The notes under the pieces: model-generated
The model's input: the letters and a program-made list of their open reading frames with translations, nothing else
What the model was told of the DNA's origin: nothing
The model's database searches: none
NCBI RefSeq assembly: GCF_002165575.1
Contig: NZ_MXQF01000013.1
Coordinates: 62,001-126,000, forward strand
From: Pseudoalteromonas sp. A601
GTDB lineage: Bacteria > Pseudomonadota > Gammaproteobacteria > Enterobacterales > Alteromonadaceae
DNA length: 64,000 nt
Direction: 5' to 3'
Program-made: the position numbers and the translations under genes
In this document: piece after piece, positions 44,759-54,367 of the stretch
Layout: the number at the start of each line of letters is the position of its first letter
Position numbering within the stretch: the first letter of the stretch is position 1

Positions 44759-45666
44759 AAGCCTCCACTTGTCAGCGCTATTTCTTTATCTATAATAGCG
44801 CCTTTATGCATTATCACGGTGCTTGCACACTGCTGACCGGCACTAATACAATCACCAACCGATTTGCCTTGTAATTTAGCTGCTAAATATGCGCCATTGA
44901 AAGAATCCCCAGCTGCTGTTGTGTCAACAGGAGTTAAGATTGATTTTAATGGATAGAAAAAGCGCTGCTTGTCTTTATATAAATGACAACCATGATGACC
45001 ATTTTTAACCACGACTTCTTTAACTCCGGCATCAGCCCAACGATCGATACATTCATCGACTGAATGTTGCCCGTATAAAGATTTTTCATCATCAAAGCTG
45101 ATTAAAGCAATATCCGTTACTGTCATCATCTTAGTAAACACATCAATCGCACTGCTTACATCCATCCAATTACGAGCACGATAGTTATTATCAAATACAA
45201 CTTGCCCGCCATTTTTACGGTATGTTTTTAAGCAATCAAATAGCGCAATTAAATCGTCATGAGGAAAGAGAGATAAAGTTATACCACTGAGGAAAATAAC
45301 TTCATATTCCAGTATTTCATCTAATACTTCTGGGAAATCAGTCAGCATTGAGCGAACAGGTGAGTTTTGGCGCCAATAATTAAAATAGCGTTCCCCGGTG
45401 TCGTCATTGTTAATTATGTATAAGCCAGGCAATTGCCCCTTTTTAATTTTTACATGCTCAACATTAACACCTTCATTTTGCCATGCTTCAAGCATACTCT
45501 CGCTGTATAGGTCATCTCCTAACACAGTAAAGTAATCAGCTGCTCCACCACAACGGCATAAATAAACAGCAGTATTTAAAGTATCTCCGCCGAAACCTAA
45601 TTTAAATTGTTCTTCTGCCTGTTGACTTAATTCAACCATGCATTCACCTAATACTGCGACTTTCAC
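44755..45666 (-). CDS. kdgK: 2-dehydro-3-deoxygluconokinase (PfkB family)
   Basis: A kinase of about 303 residues. The GTG giving MKVAVLGECMVELS was chosen over the ATG nine codons upstream because AAGGA lies 7 nt before it and the family begins this way. Markers: FGGDTLNTAVYLCRCG, VVFDNNYRARNWMD and the PfkB signature DTTAAGDSFNGAYLA with the catalytic Asp. It phosphorylates 2-keto-3-deoxygluconate to KDPG, the end of the KduI/KduD route. It leads the operon with the TRAP transporter and kduDI, with 4-bp overlaps. The KDPG aldolase needed next is not in the window. Confidence 0.9.
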   Translation of the reverse strand: MKVAVLGECMVELSQQAEEQFKLGFGGDTLNTAVYLCRCGGAADYFTVLGDDLYSESMLEAWQNEGVNVEHVKIKKGQLPGLYIINNDDTGERYFNYWRQNSPVRSMLTDFPEVLDEILEYEVIFLSGITLSLFPHDDLIALFDCLKTYRKNGGQVVFDNNYRARNWMDVSSAIDVFTKMMTVTDIALISFDDEKSLYGQHSVDECIDRWADAGVKEVVVKNGHHGCHLYKDKQRFFYPLKSILTPVDTTAAGDSFNGAYLAAKLQGKSVGDCISAGQQCASTVIMHKGAIIDKEIALTSGGL

Positions 45667-45782
45667 TATTACATCCTTAGATTCAATTAACATAAGCGGC
45701 TTTAATTAAAATCATGCTGGTTAATGCGCACTTTCATCAAAAGTGTTAAAAATTTACAGAATGATTTTAACCTCAGGTTATA

Positions 45783-45819
45783 TGATTGTAAATGATTACT
45801 TTGAGCGATTTTGACCGAA
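45783..45819. promoter_or_regulatory. DeoR-type operator/promoter block upstream of kdgK
   Basis: TGATTGTAAATGATT (45783-45797) and GACCGAA (45813-45819) repeat the block seen upstream of the FGGY kinase at 33604-33641. Here it lies 117 bp before the kdgK start, against about 125 bp there. The pairing of a duplicated regulator with a duplicated block supports it as the DeoR target. Confidence 0.6.
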
Positions 45820-45991
45820 TAGTTATATATTGTCAAATAATCAAATATTATGAAATAGTTTTTGATTAAAATAAAAACTTCCAATATGCGAAAATCACGT
45901 TTAAATACATTAAACGGCCACCAAAAGTCACCTATTGTCATAAACTGTCTTTTTAAATCAAACTGTGTTATGTTATGAAGACTATTTTAAA

Positions 45992-46846
45992 ATGGCTAAT
46001 CTATCGGTAAATATGAATAAATCTTCTGGAAAAAGTGAGTCAAGTGAACAAATGTTGCCAATGCTTGAAAAGCACAGACAGCAATTGATCATTGATATTT
46101 TAGAAAAGAGTCAATTCGCAAGTGTTAGAAGTTTGACTCAACAACTCAATGCTTCCGAAGCAACAATCCGGCGTGATATCACAAAAATGGCCAAGCGCGG
46201 AGAAATTACGAAAATCAGAGGCGGTGCGGAGTCTGCGAATAAAGAGAAGAAAAAAAACCAAATAGCCAGTACTTCTTTTAGTGTAGATAAAACCAAGCAA
46301 GCAGATACAAAAAGACTAATTGCGAAACGTGCTGTAGAGCTATGCTCAGATGCAGACTCTATTATAATAAACGGTGGTAGCTCAACTTATATGATGGGTG
46401 AGTTTCTATGTAGTTTACAATTAAATATCCTTACCAATTCTTTTGTTTTAGCCAATTACATTACTGAAAATAGTGATAATCAAGTTTCTCTGCCAGGCGG
46501 CGAGATTTATAGAGATCAAGGTATTATTCTTAGCTCGTATGAAAGCGATACCATAGAGAACTACCGGGCTACTATGATGTTCATGGGCACTCCAGGGATA
46601 GGGGAGTTTGGTGTAATGGAGTCAGACCCTCTACTCATTAGATCAGAACAAAAATTAAAGAAGCAGACTGAAAAGCTAGTTATTTTAGCCGATAGTACTA
46701 AGCTCGGTCAGCACAGTAATTTTATATTTTGCCCTCTGTCTGAAGTCGACATTTTAATCACTGACTCAAACGCAGATAAAAAACTTATACAAGATTTTGA
46801 AAACCTGGGGATTCAAGTAATTATAGTACCTTTTGCAACGGTGTAA
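45992..46846 (+). CDS. DeoR-family regulator, paralogue, divergent to kdgK
   Basis: A protein of about 284 residues; the start is uncertain among GTG 45965 and ATGs at 45992, 46013 and 46061, and the family core starts at MLEKHRQQL (46061). HTH: FASVRSLTQQLNASEATIRRDITKMAKRGEITKIRGGAES; the sensor domain has DSIIINGGSSTYMMGEFL, LPGGEIYRDQGIILSS and FMGTPGIGEFGVMESDPLL. It is very similar to the DeoR protein at 33861. It is transcribed away from the kdgK-TRAP-kduDI operon, which it probably represses. Whether the two paralogues bind each other's sites is open. Confidence 0.85.
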   Translation: MANLSVNMNKSSGKSESSEQMLPMLEKHRQQLIIDILEKSQFASVRSLTQQLNASEATIRRDITKMAKRGEITKIRGGAESANKEKKKNQIASTSFSVDKTKQADTKRLIAKRAVELCSDADSIIINGGSSTYMMGEFLCSLQLNILTNSFVLANYITENSDNQVSLPGGEIYRDQGIILSSYESDTIENYRATMMFMGTPGIGEFGVMESDPLLIRSEQKLKKQTEKLVILADSTKLGQHSNFIFCPLSEVDILITDSNADKKLIQDFENLGIQVIIVPFATV

Positions 46847-46852
46847 GTTAGC

Positions 46853-46881
46853 TATATAAGCCCTTATTTAGGGCTTATATA
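46853..46881. terminator. Hairpin between convergent DeoR and HAD genes
   Basis: TATATAAGCCC / GGGCTTATATA is a perfect 11-bp stem with a 7-nt loop. There is no T-run; it probably acts in both directions. Confidence 0.6.
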
Positions 46882-46899
46882 AGGGTTAATATTATCAAG

Positions 46900-47571
46900 T
46901 TACCAAAAGACTCGCTCAAAGCCCGTGTTTCTTTTGTAACTCCTGTTTTTAGCATTATCGACAACCACAACCTCTAACGACTCGTTAGCTAATGACGCAT
47001 CATTGAATTGGGGATCATCAATAAACACTTTATCAGGTACCTTCAATGGATATTTTTCTTGTTGTAAGTATCTATAAAAAGTATGTATTTTAACATCCCC
47101 CATATTAAAGCACTCTACAGAATATTTCTCCCAATCTGTATTAGTTGCAAGAATAACGAGCCTATTATATTCATACAGGCTAATTAATTGCCGCTCCAAT
47201 AATGCTGCTGTAAAACCTTTTGCGGCTTCAACATAATTAGCAGTGCTCAATACAATCAAATCGCACGCATGAATACTTTGCCTGAGTGTAATTAGAGCTT
47301 GTTTTGGTACAAGATCACTATCTAACAAACCGAGAGTTAATTTTTTAGCCGTATTGAAAATTTTTTCTTCTGCATTTTCAATATTCCGGAGTAAATCGAG
47401 GGTGCCTACAAGCAGTGTATATGAGTTTTCATACGTTTTACTTTTGGCTTCCCACTCCAAAACAAGTGCTTTAAAAGCGCTAGGGTCACATAACTCTTGC
47501 ATAGTTAAAAACCATAGATCATTACCACTTTTAGTTAAAGTACCATCAATATCAAATATATGAGTAAGCAA
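46900..47571 (-). CDS. HAD-superfamily hydrolase
   Basis: A 223-residue haloacid-dehalogenase-fold phosphatase-like protein. Motif I is HIFDIDGTLTKSG with the nucleophile Asp at residues 7/9, motif II is IVLSTANY, and motif IV is KVFIDDPQFNDASL. The start is a TTG (LLTHIFDID), with TAGG a few bases upstream. A helical cap lies between about residues 15 and 90. The substrate cannot be read. It could act on a sugar phosphate given the nearby fructose-1,6-bisphosphatase gene, but the two genes are 200 bp apart on the same strand. Confidence 0.75.
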   Translation of the reverse strand: MLTHIFDIDGTLTKSGNDLWFLTMQELCDPSAFKALVLEWEAKSKTYENSYTLLVGTLDLLRNIENAEEKIFNTAKKLTLGLLDSDLVPKQALITLRQSIHACDLIVLSTANYVEAAKGFTAALLERQLISLYEYNRLVILATNTDWEKYSVECFNMGDVKIHTFYRYLQQEKYPLKVPDKVFIDDPQFNDASLANESLEVVVVDNAKNRSYKRNTGFERVFW

Positions 47572-47769
47572 AACCTACACGCTCCAGTCTAAACATGATT
47601 TAAAAATCATTACTACCTTCAAACTTTCATACTATATCAGTACAAATCCAATCACAATCACTCATTATCTACCAAATAATACCAATTTAATAAAGAAGCG
47701 CATTTCAAATCTAATAAGCATAAAAAGAAATTGTTTTAGCGATAATTTTGTTCATCTATTATTGAATAC

Positions 47770-48732
47770 TCACTGAGTAACTTTACAGTAATACTCAACC
47801 TGCTCTTTTGAACCTATAGCTACAGGGACCCGCTGGTGAAGTGACGTTGGTTCAATTGCTAAAATTGACTGGCCTAAACTTGTAGCTAAGCCACCGCTAT
47901 TTTCAACCAACAAAGCAAGTGGATTGGCTTCATAGAGCAACCTAATTTTCCCATTTTCATTACCGCTTCTTGAATCTTGTGGATACAAGAATAGCCCACC
48001 ACGGCTAATGATACGGTGAATATCACCTACCATAGCAGCATTCCACCTCATAGATGAGCCAGTAAATGTATCATTTTGATACAACACCTCATCAAAATAA
48101 GACTGAATATTTTTAGGCCAGTATCGATAGTTAGCAATATTGACTGAGAATTCTTTGGTTTTTACCGGTATTTCAAAGTTATTTTCAGTTAACAAATAGC
48201 CTCCATGTGTCGCATCTAATGTGTAACAACGCGTAGGGCCACCAGTTGTCATGGCAAGTAAAGTTGAAGCACCATAGAGTACATAGCCGGCACACACTTG
48301 TTGATCACCTTTTTGAGCAAATTGCAGCTCACTATCATCTGGGACATCATTTCTTGCCTTATAGATCGTAAAGATAGTGCCTATCTGCCCATTGATATCA
48401 ACATTAGATGAGCCATCTAATGGATCAAATGCAACAATATAGGGGGCCTTGGGTGTGCCTGCAACAACAAAGTCCTCTTCTTCTGAAGCAATAGCACGAA
48501 CAGAATCATCATCCAATAACATATCTTTGAGTAATTGGTTTGCGATAACATCCAGCTTCTTTTGAACTTCCCCTTGGATATTTTCATCTAATGTAGAACC
48601 TAAAACGCCCGCTAAAGCCCCTTGACTCACTCTAAATGATATCTCTTTTGATGCCGCAAGAATTGTTCGGATTAACATAATTAATTCAAGCTCAACATTA
48701 TCTTTTTTTAGTACCGGTATTAATCTTTGCAA
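47770..48732 (-). CDS. fbp: Class I fructose-1,6-bisphosphatase
   Basis: A 320-residue gluconeogenic enzyme. Markers: EEEDFVVAG, metal-site DPLDGSSNVDINGQIGTIFTIY (about residues 104-125), and RWNAAMVGDIHRIISRGGLFLYPQD. The start is a TTG (TTG CAA AGA TTA) with AGGAAAG directly upstream. It makes fructose 6-phosphate from triose-derived carbon, which fits growth on uronates and deoxysugars. It is divergent from a LysR regulator, which may control it. Confidence 0.93.
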   Translation of the reverse strand: MQRLIPVLKKDNVELELIMLIRTILAASKEISFRVSQGALAGVLGSTLDENIQGEVQKKLDVIANQLLKDMLLDDDSVRAIASEEEDFVVAGTPKAPYIVAFDPLDGSSNVDINGQIGTIFTIYKARNDVPDDSELQFAQKGDQQVCAGYVLYGASTLLAMTTGGPTRCYTLDATHGGYLLTENNFEIPVKTKEFSVNIANYRYWPKNIQSYFDEVLYQNDTFTGSSMRWNAAMVGDIHRIISRGGLFLYPQDSRSGNENGKIRLLYEANPLALLVENSGGLATSLGQSILAIEPTSLHQRVPVAIGSKEQVEYYCKVTQ

Positions 48733-48914
48733 TTTTCTTTCCTACGTTTTTATTATGTTCTGTGAACGTCATTGCACAACTGCGTTTTCAGCACATTAAC
48801 TAAAACACTCACTACCTATTTATCAGCAAAACAATATACTCCGCACTTATTTATGTGTATATTAAGAATAAATAAATAAACTGTTTCGAAATAAGACATA
48901 ATTAAGGCTAATTC

Positions 48915-49823
48915 ATGATAGGTGCTTCTGAACTCGCTATTTTTGCAGCAGTCGTTGAGGAAAACTCATTCAGTCAGGCAGCATTAAAAATTGGCTTATC
49001 AAAAACAGTTATTAGTAAGAAAATTTCTGCGTTAGAGCAAGATTTAAACACCCAACTACTTTATAGAACGACAAGAAAACTAAGCCTCACAGATGCAGGT
49101 AAACTCCTGTATAAGCATGCAAAGGGAATTAATCAGCAAGCAAATGACGCTTTCACTGCGATTAATGAGCTATCCCAAGAAATATCTGGTCATATTATTA
49201 TGTCTGTACCCACAATCTCAGGAGAATTACTCTTAGCAGATTTAGTCGCTAAATTTTGTAAAAAGTACCCTAAAGTTACAATTGAGCTAAGGCTTGAGAA
49301 TAAATTAATAGATTTAGTTGAAGAAGGTGTAGATTTGGCTATAAGAACAGCTGATCTCGCAGATTCATCTTTAATTGCAGTGCCTTTATTGCAATCTAGC
49401 TGGGTTGTTTGTTGCTCTCCTAAATATTTGAATTCTTCCAGACACCAACTCGAACAAATCGATGACCTAAAAGCTCATAACTGTCTTTGTTATGATTTAC
49501 AAGCAAACGGTGGCAATGAGTGGCGCTTCACTGAGTATGACTTGCAAAGATCGATTCTCGTTAAAGGGAGTATGTCTTCTAATAATGCCTTGTCACTAAA
49601 AAAAGCAGCACTTAACGATATAGGTATAATTTACGTTCCAAAATGCAGCGTTTATAACGAGCTACAAAATGGCTCTCTTGTACAGGTGCTAAACCAATAT
49701 AAAGCACGCTCTTTAGGTGTATTTGCTATTTATCCTTATACTCGCCATAAACCAGAAAAAATCACACTACTTATTGAAAGTATAAAAAAAGAATACCAAT
49801 CGCTTGAGCATATCTTTAACTAA
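48915..49823 (+). CDS. LysR-family transcriptional regulator
   Basis: A 302-residue regulator. HTH: ELAIFAAVVEENSFSQAALKIGLSKTVISKKISALEQDLNTQLLYRTTRKLSLTDAG (residues 5-62; the recognition part is SKTVISKKISALE), followed by the LysR substrate-binding domain (GHIIMSVPTISGELLLADLVAKF, VDLAIRTADLADSSLIAVPL). It resembles the CrgA/AaeR-like branch (LxxTDAG). It is divergent from fbp with a 182-bp shared region, the typical layout for a regulator and its target. The ligand is unknown. Confidence 0.9.
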   Translation: MIGASELAIFAAVVEENSFSQAALKIGLSKTVISKKISALEQDLNTQLLYRTTRKLSLTDAGKLLYKHAKGINQQANDAFTAINELSQEISGHIIMSVPTISGELLLADLVAKFCKKYPKVTIELRLENKLIDLVEEGVDLAIRTADLADSSLIAVPLLQSSWVVCCSPKYLNSSRHQLEQIDDLKAHNCLCYDLQANGGNEWRFTEYDLQRSILVKGSMSSNNALSLKKAALNDIGIIYVPKCSVYNELQNGSLVQVLNQYKARSLGVFAIYPYTRHKPEKITLLIESIKKEYQSLEHIFN

Positions 49824-50131
49824 GCATACACACACTTACAATCGAAGTTAGTCTTGAAAACAACGCCGAAAAAATACGATAGTTAAGTAACTCGCGTATA
49901 TTACGAACCTTTTCGCTTTCCTCCCGAAAACCACAGCTTGACATTTAACACAACATTAACCAATATAACCAAAAGCAATCAACACCAATCACCAAAACTC
50001 AAGTTGATTGCCTTATTACTCACTTACACACACAAAAATAGGTAACACACATGTATAAATTTAGTCAGTTAATCCATTAGTCACTTGTTTAAGTACCGCC
50101 ATGAGTGGCTCACCATTATCCTCTTGGTGAT
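49824..50131. other. CA-rich spacer with an inverted repeat
   Basis: It is rich in A and C on the plus strand (CACACACTTACAATC, CTTACACACACAAAAATAGG). GCAATCAAC (49975-49983) and GTTGATTGC (50003-50011) are a perfect 9-bp inverted repeat. A nine-codon frame, MYKFSQLIH, follows AGGT at about 50051. No terminator for the LysR gene was found. The chemoreceptor promoter must be here. Confidence 0.4.
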
Positions 50132-50257
50132 ATGCATACAGATAGAAACAGAAAAATTAAAACAGCTATAACAGTCACTCCCCAACTTATTTTATGCGTG
50201 TTTTGCATGTCAGTTCTTGCTATCCGCGCATGGAACAAATTAGTATTTGCAGGGTAG
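50132..50257 (+). CDS. Possible 41-residue small membrane protein upstream of the chemoreceptor gene
   Basis: An open frame beginning [18 protein letters not shown] and containing one hydrophobic segment ([13 protein letters not shown]). It ends 8 bp before the proposed chemoreceptor start and overlaps the AGGA ribosome site of that gene, so translation could be coupled. The ribosome site of the small frame is weak (TTGGTGAT). It may instead be a chance frame in the leader; there is no homologue I recognise. Confidence 0.3.
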   Translation: MHTDRNRKIKTAITVTPQLILCVFCMSVLAIRAWNKLVFAG

Positions 50258-50265
50258 GAAAAAAT

Positions 50266-51915
50266 ATGGATTTAAGCTTTAGAAAGAAAATAATACTTAG
50301 CGTCATCACACCTATTGTTGCCATCATCGCAATTTTTGTAGTTCTTACTTATAACAATTCTATTGATACTTTTGAGAACGATTTAAAACACTACCAAACC
50401 GATATAAAGCAGGCTAAACGCTATCATTTAAAAAGCTTAGTTAGCTTAGCACTCAATACCATTAAAGAACCAGTCGCAACAGGGAACAAAGAACAAGCGA
50501 TCGATATTATAAATACCCTCAATTTTGACTCAACAAACTACTTTTTTATTATGACACTAGATGGTATTGCTCTGGCAAATGGACGAAATCCAGCTATACG
50601 TGGGAAGGATCTAAGTAAAAATAAAAGTGTTTTGAAACAAATTGAATCTGTGACAAAAAAAGACGGTTATCTAACCTACCTTTCAGGTCGTCCAGGTGAT
50701 AACTCTGCAATTTATGAGAAAATGGCCTATTTAGAAATGATTCCTGGTACAAACTGGTATATTGGAACCGGTTTTTATATTGATGAAATAGCACATACAA
50801 TTCAAGAAAAACGGCTTAATGGGGAAACTAAACTTAACTCATTTATTAGAAACCTAATTTTTGTTTCATTGTGCTCTCTAGCAATTGTGATCGCTCTCGC
50901 CCTTGTATTTGTTAAACAATTATACAAAATCATTGGCGGTGAACCCTACGAAATAGAATCAGTAGTCAAACGAATTGCATCTGGTGACTTTACATCAACA
51001 AGTAGCAAGACAGTCGACCCAACAGGTATCTATGGTGCCGTGCAACAGATGGTAAATAAACTAAAAAGTATTATTTACGATATTAATGATGCCTCATCAA
51101 CACTTAATACTTCAGCGGAAACAATGATAAATAGCGCCCACTCAGTTAAAGAAGATTCTCAGACTCAGATGGAACAGCTTGAGTTAACTGCAACAGCTAT
51201 GAACCAGATGACTTTTACAGCTGAAGAGGTTGCTCGTAATGCACTAGAGGCGTCAAACTCAACTCAAAAAGCAAACGAAAATGCTAATCAAGGCAATGAA
51301 ATCGTTGCTTCTATGAATGAAAGCATCACCAGCTTAGTGTCTGGCATGCAAGAAGTTGAACAGGTGATCACCGAGCTAGAAGATAAAACCATGGGAATTG
51401 GTAGTATTTTAGACGTTATTAGAGGGATATCCGAGCAAACAAACTTATTAGCACTAAATGCGGCTATAGAGGCGGCAAGAGCGGGAGAACAAGGAAGAGG
51501 GTTTGCTGTTGTAGCTGATGAAGTACGTCACTTAGCAACCAGAACCCAGCAAAGTACTGATGAGATCCAATTAATGATTACACAACTGCAAAACTCTGCA
51601 AAACAATCAGTATCACTTATGGGAACCAATACGCAAGGAGCTCAATCTACTTATGAAAAATCTGTCACTGCTCGTAAAGCACTAGAAGATATACGTGAGT
51701 CAATTTCCTTTATCGAAAATATGAACACGCAAATAGCAACAGCTGCAGAAGAGCAAACCAATGTAGCCACAGATATAAATAAAAGTATTGTTTCAATTAG
51801 AGATTTAGCTAATAAAACGGCTGCGAGCTCTGATGGAACACTTGAAAATGCGAATGAATTATCGACTATATCTCATGAGCTACAACAAGCAGTAAAAGCT
51901 TTTAAATTAGATTAA
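50266..51915 (+). CDS. Methyl-accepting chemotaxis protein with single Cache domain
   Basis: A chemoreceptor of about 549 residues. The ATG at 50266 ([24 protein letters not shown]) is preferred: AGGA lies 6 nt before it and it puts the first membrane segment at residues 9-30. The periplasmic part is an sCache_2 domain ([57 protein letters not shown]), followed by a second membrane segment, a HAMP-like linker and the MCP signalling hairpin [15 protein letters not shown]. sCache_2 receptors commonly sense small carboxylates. Uronate breakdown products are plausible attractants here, but that is a guess from context. Confidence 0.9.
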   Translation: MDLSFRKKIILSVITPIVAIIAIFVVLTYNNSIDTFENDLKHYQTDIKQAKRYHLKSLVSLALNTIKEPVATGNKEQAIDIINTLNFDSTNYFFIMTLDGIALANGRNPAIRGKDLSKNKSVLKQIESVTKKDGYLTYLSGRPGDNSAIYEKMAYLEMIPGTNWYIGTGFYIDEIAHTIQEKRLNGETKLNSFIRNLIFVSLCSLAIVIALALVFVKQLYKIIGGEPYEIESVVKRIASGDFTSTSSKTVDPTGIYGAVQQMVNKLKSIIYDINDASSTLNTSAETMINSAHSVKEDSQTQMEQLELTATAMNQMTFTAEEVARNALEASNSTQKANENANQGNEIVASMNESITSLVSGMQEVEQVITELEDKTMGIGSILDVIRGISEQTNLLALNAAIEAARAGEQGRGFAVVADEVRHLATRTQQSTDEIQLMITQLQNSAKQSVSLMGTNTQGAQSTYEKSVTARKALEDIRESISFIENMNTQIATAAEEQTNVATDINKSIVSIRDLANKTAASSDGTLENANELSTISHELQQAVKAFKLD

Positions 51916-51995
51916 TCGATGGGTTCAAAACTCTGCGTCATTACTCTTTAACAAGTAAAAGTAGTGGCACAGGTTTCCTAGTACTAGCACTATCT

Positions 51996-52030
51996 AAGGA
52001 GCCGAATTACTCCATTCGGCTCCTTCTAAA
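51996..52030. terminator. Terminator between the chemoreceptor and the alkaline phosphatase
   Basis: AAGGAGCCGAAT / ATTCGGCTCCTT is a perfect 12-bp stem with a 6-nt loop, in the space between the convergent genes, with short T/A-rich flanks. Confidence 0.8.
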
Positions 52031-52039
52031 CATCGCTAC

Positions 52040-54367
52040 CTACTTTACATCCAAGGATCCACGGACGATATTATAAATTGCCGTATTATCTACGGTACGG
52101 CCTACAAAGGCATCTGCATTTACACCCCAAGCAGAAATTGGTACGTCAGCATTAGTATGGCTTCCCCACATCCAAGTAACTTCAGGAATGTTACCAACAC
52201 CATTAGTTTTATCAAGCTGTAAACCACCAGTTTCATGATCTGCGGTTACTAGAACCATAGTATCAGTGCGAACTTCAGCCCAACTAATAACACTTTCGAC
52301 AGTTTTATCGAATTCTAATGTTTCCGTAATCACCCTTTCCGTGTCATTTATATGTCCGGCAAAATCAATTTGTGAGCCTTCAATCATTAGCACGTAGCCA
52401 TTTGGGTTTTTTGACAAAATTTCGATTGCTGCAGTAGCCATCTCATTCAGTTGAGGAATATCTTGTTCTTCATAAGATTTTTGTCCTGACATTGGCAAGA
52501 TATAAGGAATCTCATTTTCTCCAAATATTCCGGCAAAATATATTTCGGCGCTATCATCTTCCGCTGGTAATTGAGATAAGGCTGGTATTAGGTCTGTTTT
52601 ATTTTTAACTACCGTATAACCTGCACTTTCAGCCTCGGAGCTAATGACATCAACGCCATCAACTAGTTTGCTACCGCAGAAAGTAACATTAGGTTTCACA
52701 TCGCCATACATACTTGCAGCTAAAGTTGCAAAGTCATTTCTGTTAGGCCCATGAGCTGCAAATCCAGCAGGAGTAGCATGAACACAATGAGATGTGGCAA
52801 CAACACCAACAGACTTACCTAAACTTTTTGCATATTCCAATATTGTCAACAAATCCGAGTGATCACCAGGACTTGCTTGTGAAATTGTACCCGAATTAAC
52901 TTTTCGACCAGTTGCCATAGCTGATGAGGCTGCTGCCGAGTCTGTATAGTAGTTCTTTCCAATCTCAGGTAAGTTTTCATGACCCAATGTATCAGCACTT
53001 GCTGTTTTAATTGCACCACGATGCCTACTAGATTCTAAAAATAAGGACTCTCCCTTATATGCCCCTGTGACAGCTATTTGCGGATAACCCATACCATCGC
53101 CAATCATTAAAATAACGTTCTTTGCTTCATCAAGAGCAATAACGTCTACATCATGACTGTCACTGGATTCTGTTTCAGTACCTTGGTTTGTTGTTAACGT
53201 TACACTGTAGCGCCCAACTCCATCAGCTGTTGCCAACTGGCGTCTAGATGCTGGGCTTTGTGTTTCATCATCACTAAGGCTAACATTAGTATCACCTTCA
53301 GCTACCCAATGGTAGGTATCAACGGCATCACTTCCGTCTGAGGTCAAACTTGTTGATACATTAACACCAGTAACTGTATCGTGGCGGGCAACTGCTTTTA
53401 ACTTTGACATAGATAGAGGCACAGCAAGTTGTCCATCACCTAGAATTGATACCGTAAAAATATAAGTACCCGGCTCAACATTAGCGGACATGGAATTACC
53501 AGGGTAAGTAGTTAAAGAAGAAGTACTTTCTTTCAAATTAATCGGCTTATTCTCCAATGAACCATAGACCAACGGTTCCTCTAAGCCTTGATACATCTTA
53601 AAATTAATTGTTTTAGCTTGCTCGAAGCTCATAATAAGTTCGTAATTACCTGCCCCCTTATAAGTAAATTCAGAGTCAGCTGCTGCAGTCCAATCATTGA
53701 ATGTCCCAACTAAAAACATAGGCTTAGATAAACTATCAGCATCTGTGGCGGTAATATTTTCAATGAGTAAACTTGGAGTATCAATACCAGCAGAGGCGTC
53801 TAAAGTGAAGCGATATACTTGATCTTCATCTCCTGTTACCGTGATATCCATATTTTGATTTGCAAAATCGTCAAATTTACGCTGTAAGTTCATTGGTGTA
53901 TCAAAAACGACTTCCGCTGCAGAATCCAACCCTATTGCCAAGTCTCGCTCTGCACTCCAGTCTGTATCTGCGATTTTGAAAGAGTACTCACCTGGTTGCA
54001 TGCTAAACAATGCAATGTACACTCCATCTCCTTGGTAGTGCAATTGCGCCTCGGGGTTGGCTGCCCAGCTATTCATGGAACCTTTGATAAAAAGGCGACA
54101 ATCTTTATCCGCATCTTCTTCTAATTCACTTTCAGTACATTTGAAAGGTCCTAAATCAATGCTTTTTGCAATAGGTGCGCTGACTTCGACTTCTTTTATG
54201 ACTTCGACTTCTTTTATGACTTCGACTTCTTTTATGACTTCGACTTCTTTGATGACTTCGACTTCTTCAACAACGTTTACGTATTCTGTTTTTGTGTCTT
54301 CAGAACAACCAACAATACTAGCAATTGTAAGTGCCAATATTGTTTTCGAAATACTGTGCTTTCTCAT
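52040..54367 (-). CDS. Alkaline phosphatase lipoprotein with carbohydrate-binding-like and VEVIKE-repeat domains
   Basis: A 775-residue protein. Lipobox IVGC (Cys21), then a repeated VEVIKE stalk (about 33-62), then two E-set domains resembling glycogen/starch-binding modules (LFIKGSMNSWAANPEAQLHYQGDGVYIALF at 92-121 and FLVGTFNDWTAAADSEFTYKGAGNYEL at 218-244; written here as their core positions), an Ig-like segment (about 325-410), and a C-terminal PhoA-type phosphatase. Catalytic Ser is S477 in YTDSAAASSAMATGRK; metal ligands are D424 (GDGMG), E663/D668/H672 (EGSQIDFAGH), D710/H711 (ADHETGG) and H737 (GSHTNADVP). It should be a surface-tethered phosphatase held near glucan-like material. 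Such a domain order is unusual for alkaline phosphatases. Confidence 0.88.
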   Translation of the reverse strand: MRKHSISKTILALTIASIVGCSEDTKTEYVNVVEEVEVIKEVEVIKEVEVIKEVEVIKEVEVSAPIAKSIDLGPFKCTESELEEDADKDCRLFIKGSMNSWAANPEAQLHYQGDGVYIALFSMQPGEYSFKIADTDWSAERDLAIGLDSAAEVVFDTPMNLQRKFDDFANQNMDITVTGDEDQVYRFTLDASAGIDTPSLLIENITATDADSLSKPMFLVGTFNDWTAAADSEFTYKGAGNYELIMSFEQAKTINFKMYQGLEEPLVYGSLENKPINLKESTSSLTTYPGNSMSANVEPGTYIFTVSILGDGQLAVPLSMSKLKAVARHDTVTGVNVSTSLTSDGSDAVDTYHWVAEGDTNVSLSDDETQSPASRRQLATADGVGRYSVTLTTNQGTETESSDSHDVDVIALDEAKNVILMIGDGMGYPQIAVTGAYKGESLFLESSRHRGAIKTASADTLGHENLPEIGKNYYTDSAAASSAMATGRKVNSGTISQASPGDHSDLLTILEYAKSLGKSVGVVATSHCVHATPAGFAAHGPNRNDFATLAASMYGDVKPNVTFCGSKLVDGVDVISSEAESAGYTVVKNKTDLIPALSQLPAEDDSAEIYFAGIFGENEIPYILPMSGQKSYEEQDIPQLNEMATAAIEILSKNPNGYVLMIEGSQIDFAGHINDTERVITETLEFDKTVESVISWAEVRTDTMVLVTADHETGGLQLDKTNGVGNIPEVTWMWGSHTNADVPISAWGVNADAFVGRTVDNTAIYNIVRGSLDVK
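54182..54271 (-). repeat. Five 18-bp tandem repeats coding for the VEVIKE stalk
   Basis: The plus strand reads GACTTCGACTTCTTTTAT five times in succession, with variation in the last two copies. All keep the frame of the lipoprotein gene. Length change by slipped replication would lengthen or shorten the stalk by six residues per unit. Confidence 0.9.

Noticed and set aside
54182..54271. CRISPR-like tandem repeats
   Set aside because: The repeats are contiguous with no spacers, and all copies code for the VEVIKE stalk of the phosphatase.
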